NCBI RefSeq assembly: GCF_006402735.1
Contig: NZ_CP017174.1
Coordinates: 5,087,001 to 5,151,000, forward strand
Source of the DNA: Myxococcus xanthus
Lineage (GTDB): Bacteria > Myxococcota > Myxococcia > Myxococcales > Myxococcaceae
DNA: 64,000 nucleotides
Reading direction: 5' to 3'
A program made the position numbers and the translations under genes. The notes under the pieces were generated by a model. That model was given only the letters and a program-made list of their open reading frames with translations, searched no databases and had not been told where the DNA came from. This document shows, in pieces, positions 51,165-59,400 of the stretch; positions within the stretch are counted from its first letter, which is position 1, and every line of letters starts with the position of its first letter.

Positions 51165-52613
51165 GTGAGCAAGACGAAGAAGTGGATCATCTCAGGCAGC
51201 GCGGCGCTCCTTCTCGGCGCGGGGGTGTACGTCACCCAGCGCGGCGAGGAGCCCAAGAAGAACGAGCGCTCGGCGGCGGTGGCCATGGTGGAGCGCCGGG
51301 ACATGGAAGTGGTGGCCGAATCCGCGGGCCTGGTGGAGCCGCTGCGCGTCGTGGAGGTGAAATCCCAGGCCTCCGGTGAAGTGCTGAAGGTCCACTACGA
51401 CACGGGCGACACCGTTGCCGAGGGCACGCTGCTGGCGGAAATCGAGCCGCGCGACGTGCAGAACGCGCTGGCGCAGGCCCAGGCCGACCTGGAGTCCGCG
51501 CGGGTGCGGCTGAACACGACGGAGGCCCAGCGCCAGCGCATGGAGGCGCTGCGCAAGGACGGCTACGTCACGCAGCAGGAATACGAGACGGCCGTGGACG
51601 CGTCGGCGACGGCACGGGCCACCAAGGTGCGGGCGGAGACGAACCTCCAGTTGGCGCGTGAGCGCAGCCGGGACGTCACCATCATCGCTCGCAGCCCCGG
51701 CACCATCCTGGAGCGGACCATCCAGCCGGGCGTCATCATCGCCTCCGCCACCAACAACGTGTCCGGTGGCACCGCGCTGTTCAAGATGGCGGACCTGTCG
51801 GTGATGCAGGTGCGCGCCAAGGTGGACGAGACGGACGTCGGGCAGATCAAGCCCGGCCAGAAGGCGCGCGTCACCATGGAGGCCTACCCGGGCCGCACCT
51901 TCATCGGCGAGGTGGTGAAGATCGAACCGCAGGCCCTGGTGGAGCAGAACGTCACCCTCTTCCCGGTGCTGGTGCGGATGGACAACCCGGACGGCCTGCT
52001 GCGGCCGGGCATGAACGCGGAAGTGGCCATTGAAATCTCCCGCCGCCGCAATGCCCTCACCGTGCCCAACACCGCGGTGGTGGGCGTGCGGGACGCCCGG
52101 ACCGCGGCCTCCGCGGTGGGTGTTTCCGAAGAAGCGCTGCGCGCGGTGATGCGGCCGCCGGGAGCCCCGAGCCACCCGGGCGCGCCGTCCGGACCGACGA
52201 CGGTGTCGGCCGTGGGAGAAGCCGGCGTGGGCGCCACCGCCGCGGTGGCCAATGGCGCCGGGCCGGGCGCGGTGCCCGCCAGGGGCCAGGGCGGCATGGG
52301 TGAAGGCCAGGGCGGCGGAGGCCAGGGCCGCGCGGGCCGCCGCGCTCGCGAGGATGTCCAGGGCGCGACGGACACGCGGCAGGGAGTCGTCTTCGTGCAG
52401 AGCCCCACCGGTCCGCAGCCCCGGCGCGTCACCCTGGGCCTGAGTGACTGGGAGAGCACGGAAGTGGTGAGCGGCCTGGAGGATGGCGAGAAGGTGGTGC
52501 TCATCACGGTGGCGAAGCTCCAGCAGCAGCAGAAGCAGACCACCGAGCGGATGCGCCAGATGTCGGGCGGCGTGATTCCCGGCGCGGGTGGTGGCCCGCG
52601 CGGGCCGCGCTAA
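51165..52613 (+). CDS. MacA-type periplasmic adaptor (HlyD family)
   Basis: The product is 482 residues from GTG 51165, preceded by GGGAGGT. An N-terminal anchor (about 7-22) is followed by lipoyl half GEVLKVHYDTGDTVAEGTLL, a coiled-coil hairpin (AQAQADLESARVRLNTTEAQ, then residues to about 160), the second half RSPGTILERTIQPGVIIA and the barrel domain VDETDVGQIKPGQKARVTME. Unusual is an insertion of about 90 residues (roughly 325-415) rich in Gly, Ala, Pro and Arg, placed before the last membrane-proximal strands (VVFVQSPTGPQPRRVTLGLS). The other adaptor in the window lacks it. It should join the permease to TolC. Confidence 0.92.
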   Translation: MSKTKKWIISGSAALLLGAGVYVTQRGEEPKKNERSAAVAMVERRDMEVVAESAGLVEPLRVVEVKSQASGEVLKVHYDTGDTVAEGTLLAEIEPRDVQNALAQAQADLESARVRLNTTEAQRQRMEALRKDGYVTQQEYETAVDASATARATKVRAETNLQLARERSRDVTIIARSPGTILERTIQPGVIIASATNNVSGGTALFKMADLSVMQVRAKVDETDVGQIKPGQKARVTMEAYPGRTFIGEVVKIEPQALVEQNVTLFPVLVRMDNPDGLLRPGMNAEVAIEISRRRNALTVPNTAVVGVRDARTAASAVGVSEEALRAVMRPPGAPSHPGAPSGPTTVSAVGEAGVGATAAVANGAGPGAVPARGQGGMGEGQGGGGQGRAGRRAREDVQGATDTRQGVVFVQSPTGPQPRRVTLGLSDWESTEVVSGLEDGEKVVLITVAKLQQQQKQTTERMRQMSGGVIPGAGGGPRGPR

Positions 52614-52640
52614 CCCCCAGGTCCATCAGGAGGACACGTC

Positions 52641-53846
52641 ATGGGTGAAATCATCCGGGTCGCATTCGATGCGGTCCTCGCCAACAAGCTGCGGTCGCTG
52701 CTGACCATGCTGGGCATCGTCATCGGCATCGCGGCCGTCATCACCATGGTCGCGCTGGGCGAAGGGGCGCAGCGCTCAGTGGCCCAGCGGCTCCAGGGGC
52801 TGGGCACCAACGTCCTCACGGTGCGCCCGGGTCAGGCGTTCACGGGCGGCATGATTCGCGCCCAGGCGTCGATGACCATCGACGACGCGGAGGCGCTGCG
52901 GGAGAACGCGCGCCACATCCAGGCCGTGGCGCCGGAAATCGAGTCGCGCTTCCAGGTGGAGTACGGCGCGAAGAACGCGAACCTGTCCGTCGTGGGCACC
53001 TGGCCGGACTACTTCCGCGTCAACCAGGGGCAGATCACGAACGGCCGCCTCTTCACGGACGCGGAGGACAAGGGCCGGCGCCGGGTGGTGGTGCTGGGCG
53101 CCCTGGCCGGTGCGCAGCTGGGCCTGACGGACACCGCGTCCCTGGTGGGCGAGTCCATCCGCATCCGGGGCATTCCGTTCGAGGTCATCGGCGTGCTGGC
53201 CGAAAAGGGCGCGCAGGGCTTCAACAACCCGGATGAGAGCCTCTACATCCCGCTGTCCACCGCGCAGTTCCGCGTCATGGGCAGCGACCGCATCCGCTCC
53301 ATCGCGGTGCAGGCCGTGAGCGACACGTCCATGGACGACGCGATGGCGGAGATCGACCAGAAGCTCCGGCGCGAGCACCGGCTGCGCCCGGAGCAGCCCG
53401 CGGACTTCAACATCCGCGACCAGGCCTCGCTGCTCAACACCATGCAGGAGACGACGCAGACGTTCTCCCTGCTGCTGGCCGGCATCGCCGCCATCTCCCT
53501 GCTGGTGGGAGGCATTGGCATCATGAACATCATGCTGGTGTCGGTGACGGAGCGCACGCGCGAGATTGGCTTGCGCAAGGCGCTGGGCGCCACCGGCATG
53601 GACATCATGCTCCAGTTCCTCGTGGAGTCCCTGGTGCTGTGCCTGGCCGGAGGAACGCTGGGCCTGCTGCTGGGCATTGGCGGCGCGGCGATGCTCCAGC
53701 GCGTGGCGGGCTGGACGGTGGTGGTGGCACCGGAGGCCATCATCGTGGCCATCGCCTTCTCGGCGACGGTGGGCGTGTTCTTCGGCATCTGGCCGGCGCG
53801 GCGCGCGGCGAGCCTCGCGCCCATCGAGTCGCTCCGTTACGAGTAG
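52641..53846 (+). CDS. MacB-type ABC transporter permease
   Basis: The product is 401 residues from ATG 52641, with AGGAGG upstream. Topology is one N-terminal span (SLLTMLGIVIGIAAVITMVA), a large periplasmic domain (45-280) and three C-terminal spans. The conserved [31 protein letters not shown] block sits between the second and third spans. The end FFGIWPARRAASLAPIESLRYE is typical. It completes a TolC-ATPase-adaptor-permease exporter. Substrates of this family range from macrolides to lipopeptides and siderophores; nothing here fixes one. A strong terminator follows. Confidence 0.92.
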   Translation: MGEIIRVAFDAVLANKLRSLLTMLGIVIGIAAVITMVALGEGAQRSVAQRLQGLGTNVLTVRPGQAFTGGMIRAQASMTIDDAEALRENARHIQAVAPEIESRFQVEYGAKNANLSVVGTWPDYFRVNQGQITNGRLFTDAEDKGRRRVVVLGALAGAQLGLTDTASLVGESIRIRGIPFEVIGVLAEKGAQGFNNPDESLYIPLSTAQFRVMGSDRIRSIAVQAVSDTSMDDAMAEIDQKLRREHRLRPEQPADFNIRDQASLLNTMQETTQTFSLLLAGIAAISLLVGGIGIMNIMLVSVTERTREIGLRKALGATGMDIMLQFLVESLVLCLAGGTLGLLLGIGGAAMLQRVAGWTVVVAPEAIIVAIAFSATVGVFFGIWPARRAASLAPIESLRYE

Positions 53847-53859
53847 CCGGAGTCCTGGC

Positions 53860-53908
53860 CTCGGGCGCCAGCCCGCCCGCCGAGGAGGCGGCGGGCACGG
53901 CGCCCGAG
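53860..53908 (+). terminator. Strong hairpin after exporter operon
   Basis: Outer arms CTCGGGCGCC and GGCGCCCGAG and inner arms GCCCGCC and GGCGGGC give a long stem 14 bp after the macB-type stop, followed by GCGCGTTTC. Confidence 0.6.
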
Positions 53909-53987
53909 CGCGTTTCAAGCCCTCCTCTTCCGGGCCGGGACTTCACAGGGTGCACATGTTTGCGGGCCTGACTCGAGGAGGGACGAC

Positions 53988-54545
53988 ATGGCGGATGGCA
54001 AGCGAATCGCGTGCATCGTGGGGAGCGGCTTCGAGGACTCCGAGCTGCGGGTTCCCTACGACAAGCTGCGCACGGAGGGCCACGAGGTGGTCCTCATCGG
54101 AAAGAAGGCCGGAGAGGAAGTCGTCGGCAAGCAAGGCAAGGAGAAGTTCCGCGTGGAGCGGAGCATCGACGACGTCCAGGTGCAGGACTTCGACATGCTG
54201 CTCATCCCCGGCGGGCACTCTCCCGACAACCTCCGGGCCGACGAGCGCTTCGTCCAGTTCGTGAAGGAGTTTGATGACCGCGGCAAGCTCATCGCGGCGG
54301 TGTGCCACGGGCCCCAGCTCTTCATCTCCGCGGACATCCTGGACGGACGGACACTCACCGCGTGGACGACGATTCAGCATGACTTGCGCCGCATCCCCAA
54401 TGTCCAGGTGAAGGACGAGGCGGTGGTGCGGGACGCCAACTGGATCACCAGCCGCAAGCCGGACGACCTCGAGGACTTCAGCCGCGCCATCATCGAGGAC
54501 CTGAAGGGCGCGGGCGCCCGAGGAGAGCGGGAAGCACGCACCTGA
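53988..54545 (+). CDS. PfpI/DJ-1 family protein
   Basis: The product is 185 residues from ATG 53988. The DJ-1/PfpI fold is shown by RIACIVGSGFEDSEL with Glu16, VVLIGKKAGEEVVGKQGKEK, FDMLLIPGGHSPDNLRADER and the nucleophile elbow LIAAVCHGPQLF with Cys106-His107. The ending (AWTTIQHDLRRIPNVQVKDE...NWITSRKPDDLEDF) is that of the PfpI-type group described as proteases or glyoxalase/deglycase-like stress proteins. Length is standard. Function within the superfamily cannot be read from sequence. It converges with the regulator gene at 54554, 8 bp away. Confidence 0.9.
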   Translation: MADGKRIACIVGSGFEDSELRVPYDKLRTEGHEVVLIGKKAGEEVVGKQGKEKFRVERSIDDVQVQDFDMLLIPGGHSPDNLRADERFVQFVKEFDDRGKLIAAVCHGPQLFISADILDGRTLTAWTTIQHDLRRIPNVQVKDEAVVRDANWITSRKPDDLEDFSRAIIEDLKGAGARGEREART

Positions 54546-54553
54546 GGTGGCGT

Positions 54554-55108
54554 CTACTTCCGGCCGCTGAGAATGTGCTGGAGGAGCTGACGCGAGATGT
54601 GGAGCAGCTTCGCGGCCCCGCGCACGCTCCCATCGGATTTCGCCAGGGCCTCGTCCACCAACGTGTCGCGGACGAGGCTCTCGAAGCCGTGCAGAGGCAC
54701 CCGTCCCGCGCTCGCCCGCAGCGCGGTGACCAGATCGGGGGGACGCGCCAGCGTCTCCAGCCAGACGGCCTCCAGCCGCGCGAGGTCCAGCGGCTTGGGA
54801 AGGAAGGCACGCACGCCCTCCTGCGCGAGTTGGAAGGCCTGCTCCGCCGTCGCCGTTCCGCTGATGGCGATGACGTGTGGCAGCGGCTCCAGCTCACACA
54901 GCGGCGCCAGCAGCTCGATGCTGTCCCCATCCGGAAGGCTGACATCCAGGATGACGGCGTCGGGCGCATCACTCCGGAGAACCTGACGCGCCGCGGCGAT
55001 CGAAGCCACATGGGTGCACCGCTCGGCGCGAGAGCGCAGCGCCTCCTCGATCGCACGCGCCAGACGCGTGGCGTCCTCGACGACCAGGAGATGTCGGACC
55101 CGCCCCAC
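54554..55108 (-). CDS. Response regulator with Fis-type HTH (RegA-like layout)
   Basis: The product is 184 residues from GTG 55108 (TTG 55117 is possible). The receiver domain spans 5-120: LLVVEDATRL, Asp55 in AVILDVSLPDGDS, AISGTAT and FLPKPLD. A short Ala/Arg linker leads to a C-terminal Fis-type helix-turn-helix (LVDEALAKSDGSVRGAAKLL then HISRQLLQHILSGRK). Size and order match the RegA/PrrA/ActR type of redox-responsive regulators. Its partner is most likely the kinase divergently encoded from 55128; their start codons are 19 bp apart. It converges on the PfpI-like gene. Confidence 0.88.
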   Translation of the reverse strand: MGRVRHLLVVEDATRLARAIEEALRSRAERCTHVASIAAARQVLRSDAPDAVILDVSLPDGDSIELLAPLCELEPLPHVIAISGTATAEQAFQLAQEGVRAFLPKPLDLARLEAVWLETLARPPDLVTALRASAGRVPLHGFESLVRDTLVDEALAKSDGSVRGAAKLLHISRQLLQHILSGRK

Positions 55109-55127
55109 CCATGGCAACTTACCATGA

Positions 55128-56462
55128 ATGCCTGAGAGTCCTCGACCGCTGGCGCTGGAGCAGATGGCGCAGCGGGTGCTGTCCGACGCTTCGAACGAGG
55201 GCGAAGCGCTGGTCAGCGGGGTCCGGATTGTCTTCTGTGCCCTCATCCTGACGCGCTTCCTGGCACTGGGTGGCGCCCACGCAGAGGGCGGCGCCGCGGC
55301 GGCATTGCTCCAGCTTCCCCTGCTGCTGGGCAGCATCGTGGTGTCGGCGATGGCGCTGTGGGCGGCTCGGCGGCGGATGTTCGGCGCGAAGCTGCTCGTG
55401 GCCTCCACGGTGTTGGACGCGGTCTTCGCCCATGCGTCCCTCCTCTCCACGGTGCTCTGGCATGGCCCCCACTACACCGGCCTGCTGCGAATGCCTGACC
55501 CCGCGGCGGCCATCGCGGTGGCCTTCATCACCGCGCTGCGGCTGTCGCCCGCGGCCGCTTGGATTGGGACGGCGGCCAACCTCCTGTTGATGGCGGGCCT
55601 GACGGCGGTCGACTTCCACGTCAATGCAGGGCAGTCCACCTACGGGGCGAAGGAGCTGATGCTCCTGTTCATCTTCATCGGCAGCGCGGGAGTCTTCGCC
55701 TCGGTGATTTGTGGCATCGCACGGCGGCTGGTCCTCAAGGCCGGAACCGCGAGTGCCCACATCGAGAGCGCGCGTACGAACCTGCGCACGCTGCTGCGCG
55801 AGCACCACGACGTGCGCACGTTGCTGTCCGCGGCGAGGCTCCGCGCCGACCTCCTCCTCCGCGAGCCCATGGGCGCCAGCGCGCCCGGCCATGCGAGCGC
55901 CCTGGTGCAGGACCTGGGTGAGCTGAGCAGCTTCATCGAGAGCGTGAAGACCCGGACGCTGAGCGAGCTGACCCTGATTGAAGACGCGACAGCGGTGAAC
56001 GTGGGCGCCACGCTGCGCCGCGCCATGGAGGTCGTCCAGGCGAGGTTCTCCCGGGTCCGGTTCGAACTGGCAGAGACAGCGGGCCTGGCGCGTGCCGCCG
56101 CCAACGACGTCAGCGTCCGGATTGTCGGCGGAGAGCGCGGGCTCACGCATGTGGTCACCAACCTGTTCGTGAACGCCTGTGAAGGCGATGGCCAGCAAGG
56201 CGCGCGCACGGTTCGAATCAGCGTGGAGCCGAACCCGGCGCTGCACCGCGTCCTGCTCAGCGTGAGCGATGACGGACCGGGCTTCCGGCCGGGGTTGCTG
56301 GAGGGAGAGCGGCCCCGGGGCGGCACGACCAAGCCACAGGGGTCTGGACTGGGCATGCTCCTGGTGAGCGGGCTCGTCGAGGCCAGCGGCGGCACCTTGC
56401 GCGCCTGCAACCCGCCCGAGGGAGGCGCGCGGGTCGAAGTCACGCTGCCCTTCAACGGGTAG
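55128..56462 (+). CDS. Membrane sensor histidine kinase (HDxRT H-box)
   Basis: The product is 444 residues from ATG 55128. About six membrane spans fill residues 30-200 (VSGVRIVFCALILTRFLALG, LLQLPLLLGSIVVSAMALW, LLVASTVLDAVFAHASLLS, AAIAVAFITALRL, AAAWIGTAANLLLMAGLTA, LMLLFIFIGSAGVFASVIC), with little outside the membrane. The phosphoacceptor region is LREHHDVRTLLSAARL, His227 being most likely, a variant of the normal HExRT/HDxRT box. The ATPase has VVTNLFVNACEGD, VSDDGPGFR and SGLGMLLVSGLVEASGG. A membrane-embedded sensor is typical of kinases reading redox or membrane signals. The divergent 55108 regulator is the likely partner. Confidence 0.9.
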   Translation: MPESPRPLALEQMAQRVLSDASNEGEALVSGVRIVFCALILTRFLALGGAHAEGGAAAALLQLPLLLGSIVVSAMALWAARRRMFGAKLLVASTVLDAVFAHASLLSTVLWHGPHYTGLLRMPDPAAAIAVAFITALRLSPAAAWIGTAANLLLMAGLTAVDFHVNAGQSTYGAKELMLLFIFIGSAGVFASVICGIARRLVLKAGTASAHIESARTNLRTLLREHHDVRTLLSAARLRADLLLREPMGASAPGHASALVQDLGELSSFIESVKTRTLSELTLIEDATAVNVGATLRRAMEVVQARFSRVRFELAETAGLARAAANDVSVRIVGGERGLTHVVTNLFVNACEGDGQQGARTVRISVEPNPALHRVLLSVSDDGPGFRPGLLEGERPRGGTTKPQGSGLGMLLVSGLVEASGGTLRACNPPEGGARVEVTLPFNG

Positions 56463-56480
56463 CTCAGCGGGCACCTTCGC

Positions 56481-57761
56481 TCAGCCCGGCAGCAGGCCCC
56501 GCCTCGCAAGCGCGAGCGCCACGGTCGGCCGGCGCGACCGCCAGGCGTGAGCGAGCCCCAGTCCGAGGTTCGCCACCAGCCACAAGGCCATGGGCCCGCG
56601 GTTGTCCTGGTCGAAGGAGGGCAAGAGCTTGAGCACCACCGCGAGCAGCGAGCCCGCCACGAGCAGCCAGACGCATCGGCGTGCCCAGCGCTCCGCGCGC
56701 TCGCTGCCGGTCATCATCAGGAGGCCCAGCGGAAGCAACCCGAACGCAAGCGGATTGGCCAGCAACAGGTTCTCATTGCGCTGCATGACGTCGAGCCTGG
56801 AGAACAGCATCAACCCACCCAGCGCCACGCCCGCCGCGCCGAGCGTGAGCCCGAACACGGCGTGATAGAGGCCAAAGAGAATCTGGAACACCCGGTGCGT
56901 GCCGCGTCCGCGCAGGAACGCGAGGAGGACGGCCAGGACCGCACCTCCAGCGCCAGGTCCCCAGGCGGCGGCCCCCTCCCAGCCAGCGCCGACAGGAGCA
57001 GCCACGGCAATGGACGAGGACGAAGCCCCTTCGCGCCTGACCAACGGGATGCGCTTGCCGGAGCCATCCACGTAGGACACCCCCATGAGCAGCCTGGCGA
57101 ACTCCCGAGGAAGGAAGGCCTCCTCCCATTGGGTCGCGGGCGCGTCCACGGCGTCGTTCAGCCATAACATCAGGAGCAGCTCCGACACCGGATGCGTCTG
57201 GACGTATCGCCGGAGGAGTTCTCGCTGGGTGGCACGCGCCGGCGCCGCGAGCGCTTCCCGAAGCGCGCCACCCAATGCCTCATCAAGGACATCCCGCACG
57301 CGCGTCGCACAGTTGTCCCTGAGCGGGTGATAGGCATATTCGCGCGAGGCGGGTTGGACGTCGCGCTCCAGCCGCGCCAGGAGCCGCTGACGCTGCTCCA
57401 CCGAGAGCGCGAGGTCCTGCACGTCAATGGACCGCGCCATCGCGCGGTACAGCGAGAAGCTCCGCTCCACGGACAGGCGCGCCGCCCAGAACGTCGGACG
57501 GCCCAGGAGAAAGCGAACCGGTCCTCCATTCGCGATGGACGTCGTGCCATAGCTGTAGAGGAGGCCCGTCTTCAGGCGCGCGTCCTCGACCCACAGCGCG
57601 CTGTGACCGAAGCGCTGGTGCATGTCCGCGCCTGGGCCAATGGTCACCAACCGGATGCGCAGCGACTCGGGATGTTGACCAAAGCCCTCGGGTGAGGGCG
57701 CGGCGAACGCCGCTGCGCGGAACAGGGCCACGACCAGGATGAGCACCGCGTGTCTCGCCAT
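56481..57761 (-). CDS. DUF4105 family membrane protein
   Basis: The product is 426 residues from ATG 57761, with signal peptide MARHAVLILVVALFRAAAFAAP. The periplasmic N-terminal domain (30-260) matches DUF4105: IRLVTIGPGADMHQRFGHSALWVED, LLYSYGTTSI, and YAYHPLRDNCATRVRDVLDEAL, with His/Cys/Arg spacing reminiscent of papain-like enzymes. Four membrane spans close the protein (about 275-420: GAGGAVLAVLLAFLRG, FGLTLGAAGVALGGLMLF, LANPLAFGLLPLGLLMM, CVWLLVAGSLLAVVLKL). Some relatives are called Lnb N-terminal periplasmic domain proteins. Enzyme activity is only a possibility. Confidence 0.82.
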   Translation of the reverse strand: MARHAVLILVVALFRAAAFAAPSPEGFGQHPESLRIRLVTIGPGADMHQRFGHSALWVEDARLKTGLLYSYGTTSIANGGPVRFLLGRPTFWAARLSVERSFSLYRAMARSIDVQDLALSVEQRQRLLARLERDVQPASREYAYHPLRDNCATRVRDVLDEALGGALREALAAPARATQRELLRRYVQTHPVSELLLMLWLNDAVDAPATQWEEAFLPREFARLLMGVSYVDGSGKRIPLVRREGASSSSIAVAAPVGAGWEGAAAWGPGAGGAVLAVLLAFLRGRGTHRVFQILFGLYHAVFGLTLGAAGVALGGLMLFSRLDVMQRNENLLLANPLAFGLLPLGLLMMTGSERAERWARRCVWLLVAGSLLAVVLKLLPSFDQDNRGPMALWLVANLGLGLAHAWRSRRPTVALALARRGLLPG

Positions 57762-57922
57762 CCCACCGCAATGCCCCACGCCCGCGGGGTCAGGGCAGTG
57801 CAAAAAGATTGGCAGTGTTCACGCGAAGCGCGTCGCGACAGGGTCCCTATCGGCTCGCGGGCCTCGCGCACCGAGTCAATGACACACACACCAATCCCTG
57901 GATTGGCAAGGAGAAGCCCCAC

Positions 57923-58453
57923 ATGAACACGACCCACAACCCGCACACGTATTCCAGGCGCTTCCTGGCTGCCTTCACGGCCACCCTGGCCGTGGCCATG
58001 CTCGTCATGACCCCTGGCAAGGCACACGCCATGGATGGTGACAGAGAGGTGACGCACCTTCGTGTCCGCGTTGTCACCGGAAGCGACGACCTGCGCAAGG
58101 CGAGCAACGCCTTCGCTGAGTTCAGCTACACGGTGACCATCAACAACCAAGTCTCCCACCACTCCATCAGCCAGAACCTGAACAACGGAGCGAACTGGCC
58201 CAACGGGTCGACGCGCACCGTGGAAATCGCACTCCCCCTGGGCGTCCTCTACGGCAACATGCGCGAGTTCGCGATCCGGTTTCAATCCGGGCAGTCAAAC
58301 CCCTTTGAGACGGGTGACAACTGGAACCTGAACGACATCCGGGTCACCGCCATCCTGGACGACGGGACGGAGGCCATCATCGTTCAGGACTCCGGCAACC
58401 CCTACCACCGCTTCAAGAGCGACGTGAACACCCGGCGAGCCTGGGTGCTGTGA
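57923..58453 (+). CDS. Secreted beta-rich protein, possibly PLAT-like
   Basis: The product is 176 residues from ATG 57923, preceded by AAGGAGAAG. The signal peptide is long (SRRFLAAFTATLAVAMLVMT to AHA). The mature part is a single beta-sandwich of about 140 residues: THLRVRVVTGSDDLRKASNAF, FSYTVTINNQ, VEIALPLGVLYGNMREFAIRF and DNWNLNDIRVTAILDDGTEA. The 'W-x-L-x-x-I-x-V' end and first strand recall PLAT/LH2 domains, which bind lipids or proteins, but this is weak. No Cys. It stands alone between two oppositely oriented genes. Confidence 0.6.
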   Translation: MNTTHNPHTYSRRFLAAFTATLAVAMLVMTPGKAHAMDGDREVTHLRVRVVTGSDDLRKASNAFAEFSYTVTINNQVSHHSISQNLNNGANWPNGSTRTVEIALPLGVLYGNMREFAIRFQSGQSNPFETGDNWNLNDIRVTAILDDGTEAIIVQDSGNPYHRFKSDVNTRRAWVL

Positions 58454-58480
58454 CGTCGCCGTGGGAACAGCCCGGTAGCG

Positions 58481-59236
58481 TCAGGCGGTTCCCTGCTCGA
58501 AGGCCTCCACGTCCTGGTAGTACCGCTCCACCTGGGCCTGGGTCGCCGTCTGGGTATAGACCTCCGGACGTGGGTGTTCGATGACGTCGAGGATGACCTT
58601 CGCGGCGTCCTCGACGCGTTGGGCCCCTGGCAGCACCCGCGAATCCGGCCCACCGCCGAGCGCGTTGTCCCCGAACGCGGTGGCGACCACGCCGGGCATC
58701 ACCACCGTCACGGTGATGCCCGGATGCGTCTCACGCAGCTCCTGGCGCAGGCAGGCGCTGAGCGCGTTGAGCGCATGCTTCGCCGCGCTGTACGCCGACC
58801 GGTGGGGAACGATGGGCAGCCGCCCCAGGGCGCTGGAGACATTCACCAGCTGCCCGGCGTCGCGTGACTGGAAGTGCGGCAGCACCGCCTGCATGCCGTA
58901 CAGTGCGCTGTTCACGTTGTCGCGCCACATGGCCTCCAGGTCCGCGTCCGTGAGCTCCGCCACGGAGCGCGTGATGCCCCGCCCCGCGTTGTTCACCCAC
59001 ACATCAATGCGGCCAAATCGGGCGAGCGCGGCGTCACGCAGCCGCTCCATGTCCGCGCGCCGGGTCGCGTCCGTGACCACCGCGAGTGCCTCACGCCCGC
59101 ACTGCCCGGCCACCACTTCCAGCTCCGCCTTCCGTCGCGCGGCCAGCACCAGACGGGCGCCCTTCCCGGCCGCTTGCCGCGCCAGCTCCGCGCCAATGCC
59201 GCTGCTTGCTCCAGTGATGACGACGACCTTGTCCAT
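58481..59236 (-). CDS. Short-chain dehydrogenase/reductase
   Basis: The product is 251 residues. ATG 59236 was preferred over GTG 59242 because GGAGG then has correct spacing. The cofactor motif TGASSGIGAEL (8-18) and LVLAARRKAE suggest NADP preference. NNAGRG, the catalytic Ser in NVSSALGRLP and YSAAKHAL (Tyr-x-x-x-Lys) complete the SDR set, with PGVVATAF after. The length is standard for classical SDRs. Substrate cannot be told. It converges with the secreted-protein gene across 27 bp. Confidence 0.92.
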   Translation of the reverse strand: MDKVVVITGASSGIGAELARQAAGKGARLVLAARRKAELEVVAGQCGREALAVVTDATRRADMERLRDAALARFGRIDVWVNNAGRGITRSVAELTDADLEAMWRDNVNSALYGMQAVLPHFQSRDAGQLVNVSSALGRLPIVPHRSAYSAAKHALNALSACLRQELRETHPGITVTVVMPGVVATAFGDNALGGGPDSRVLPGAQRVEDAAKVILDVIEHPRPEVYTQTATQAQVERYYQDVEAFEQGTA

Positions 59237-59400
59237 GTCCACGGCCCTCCCTGTCTGACGGGGGGGCCTCTATCAGGCGCCCTGCCCCCCCGCGAGCCCG
59301 CCCGGCCGCCGTGGGCGAAGCCTTGCCACCCAGGCGCCACGATTACCGTGGGCCGTGCCGTGGTACCGTGCGGCTCTCCCGCGACCCTTTCTTCATACCG

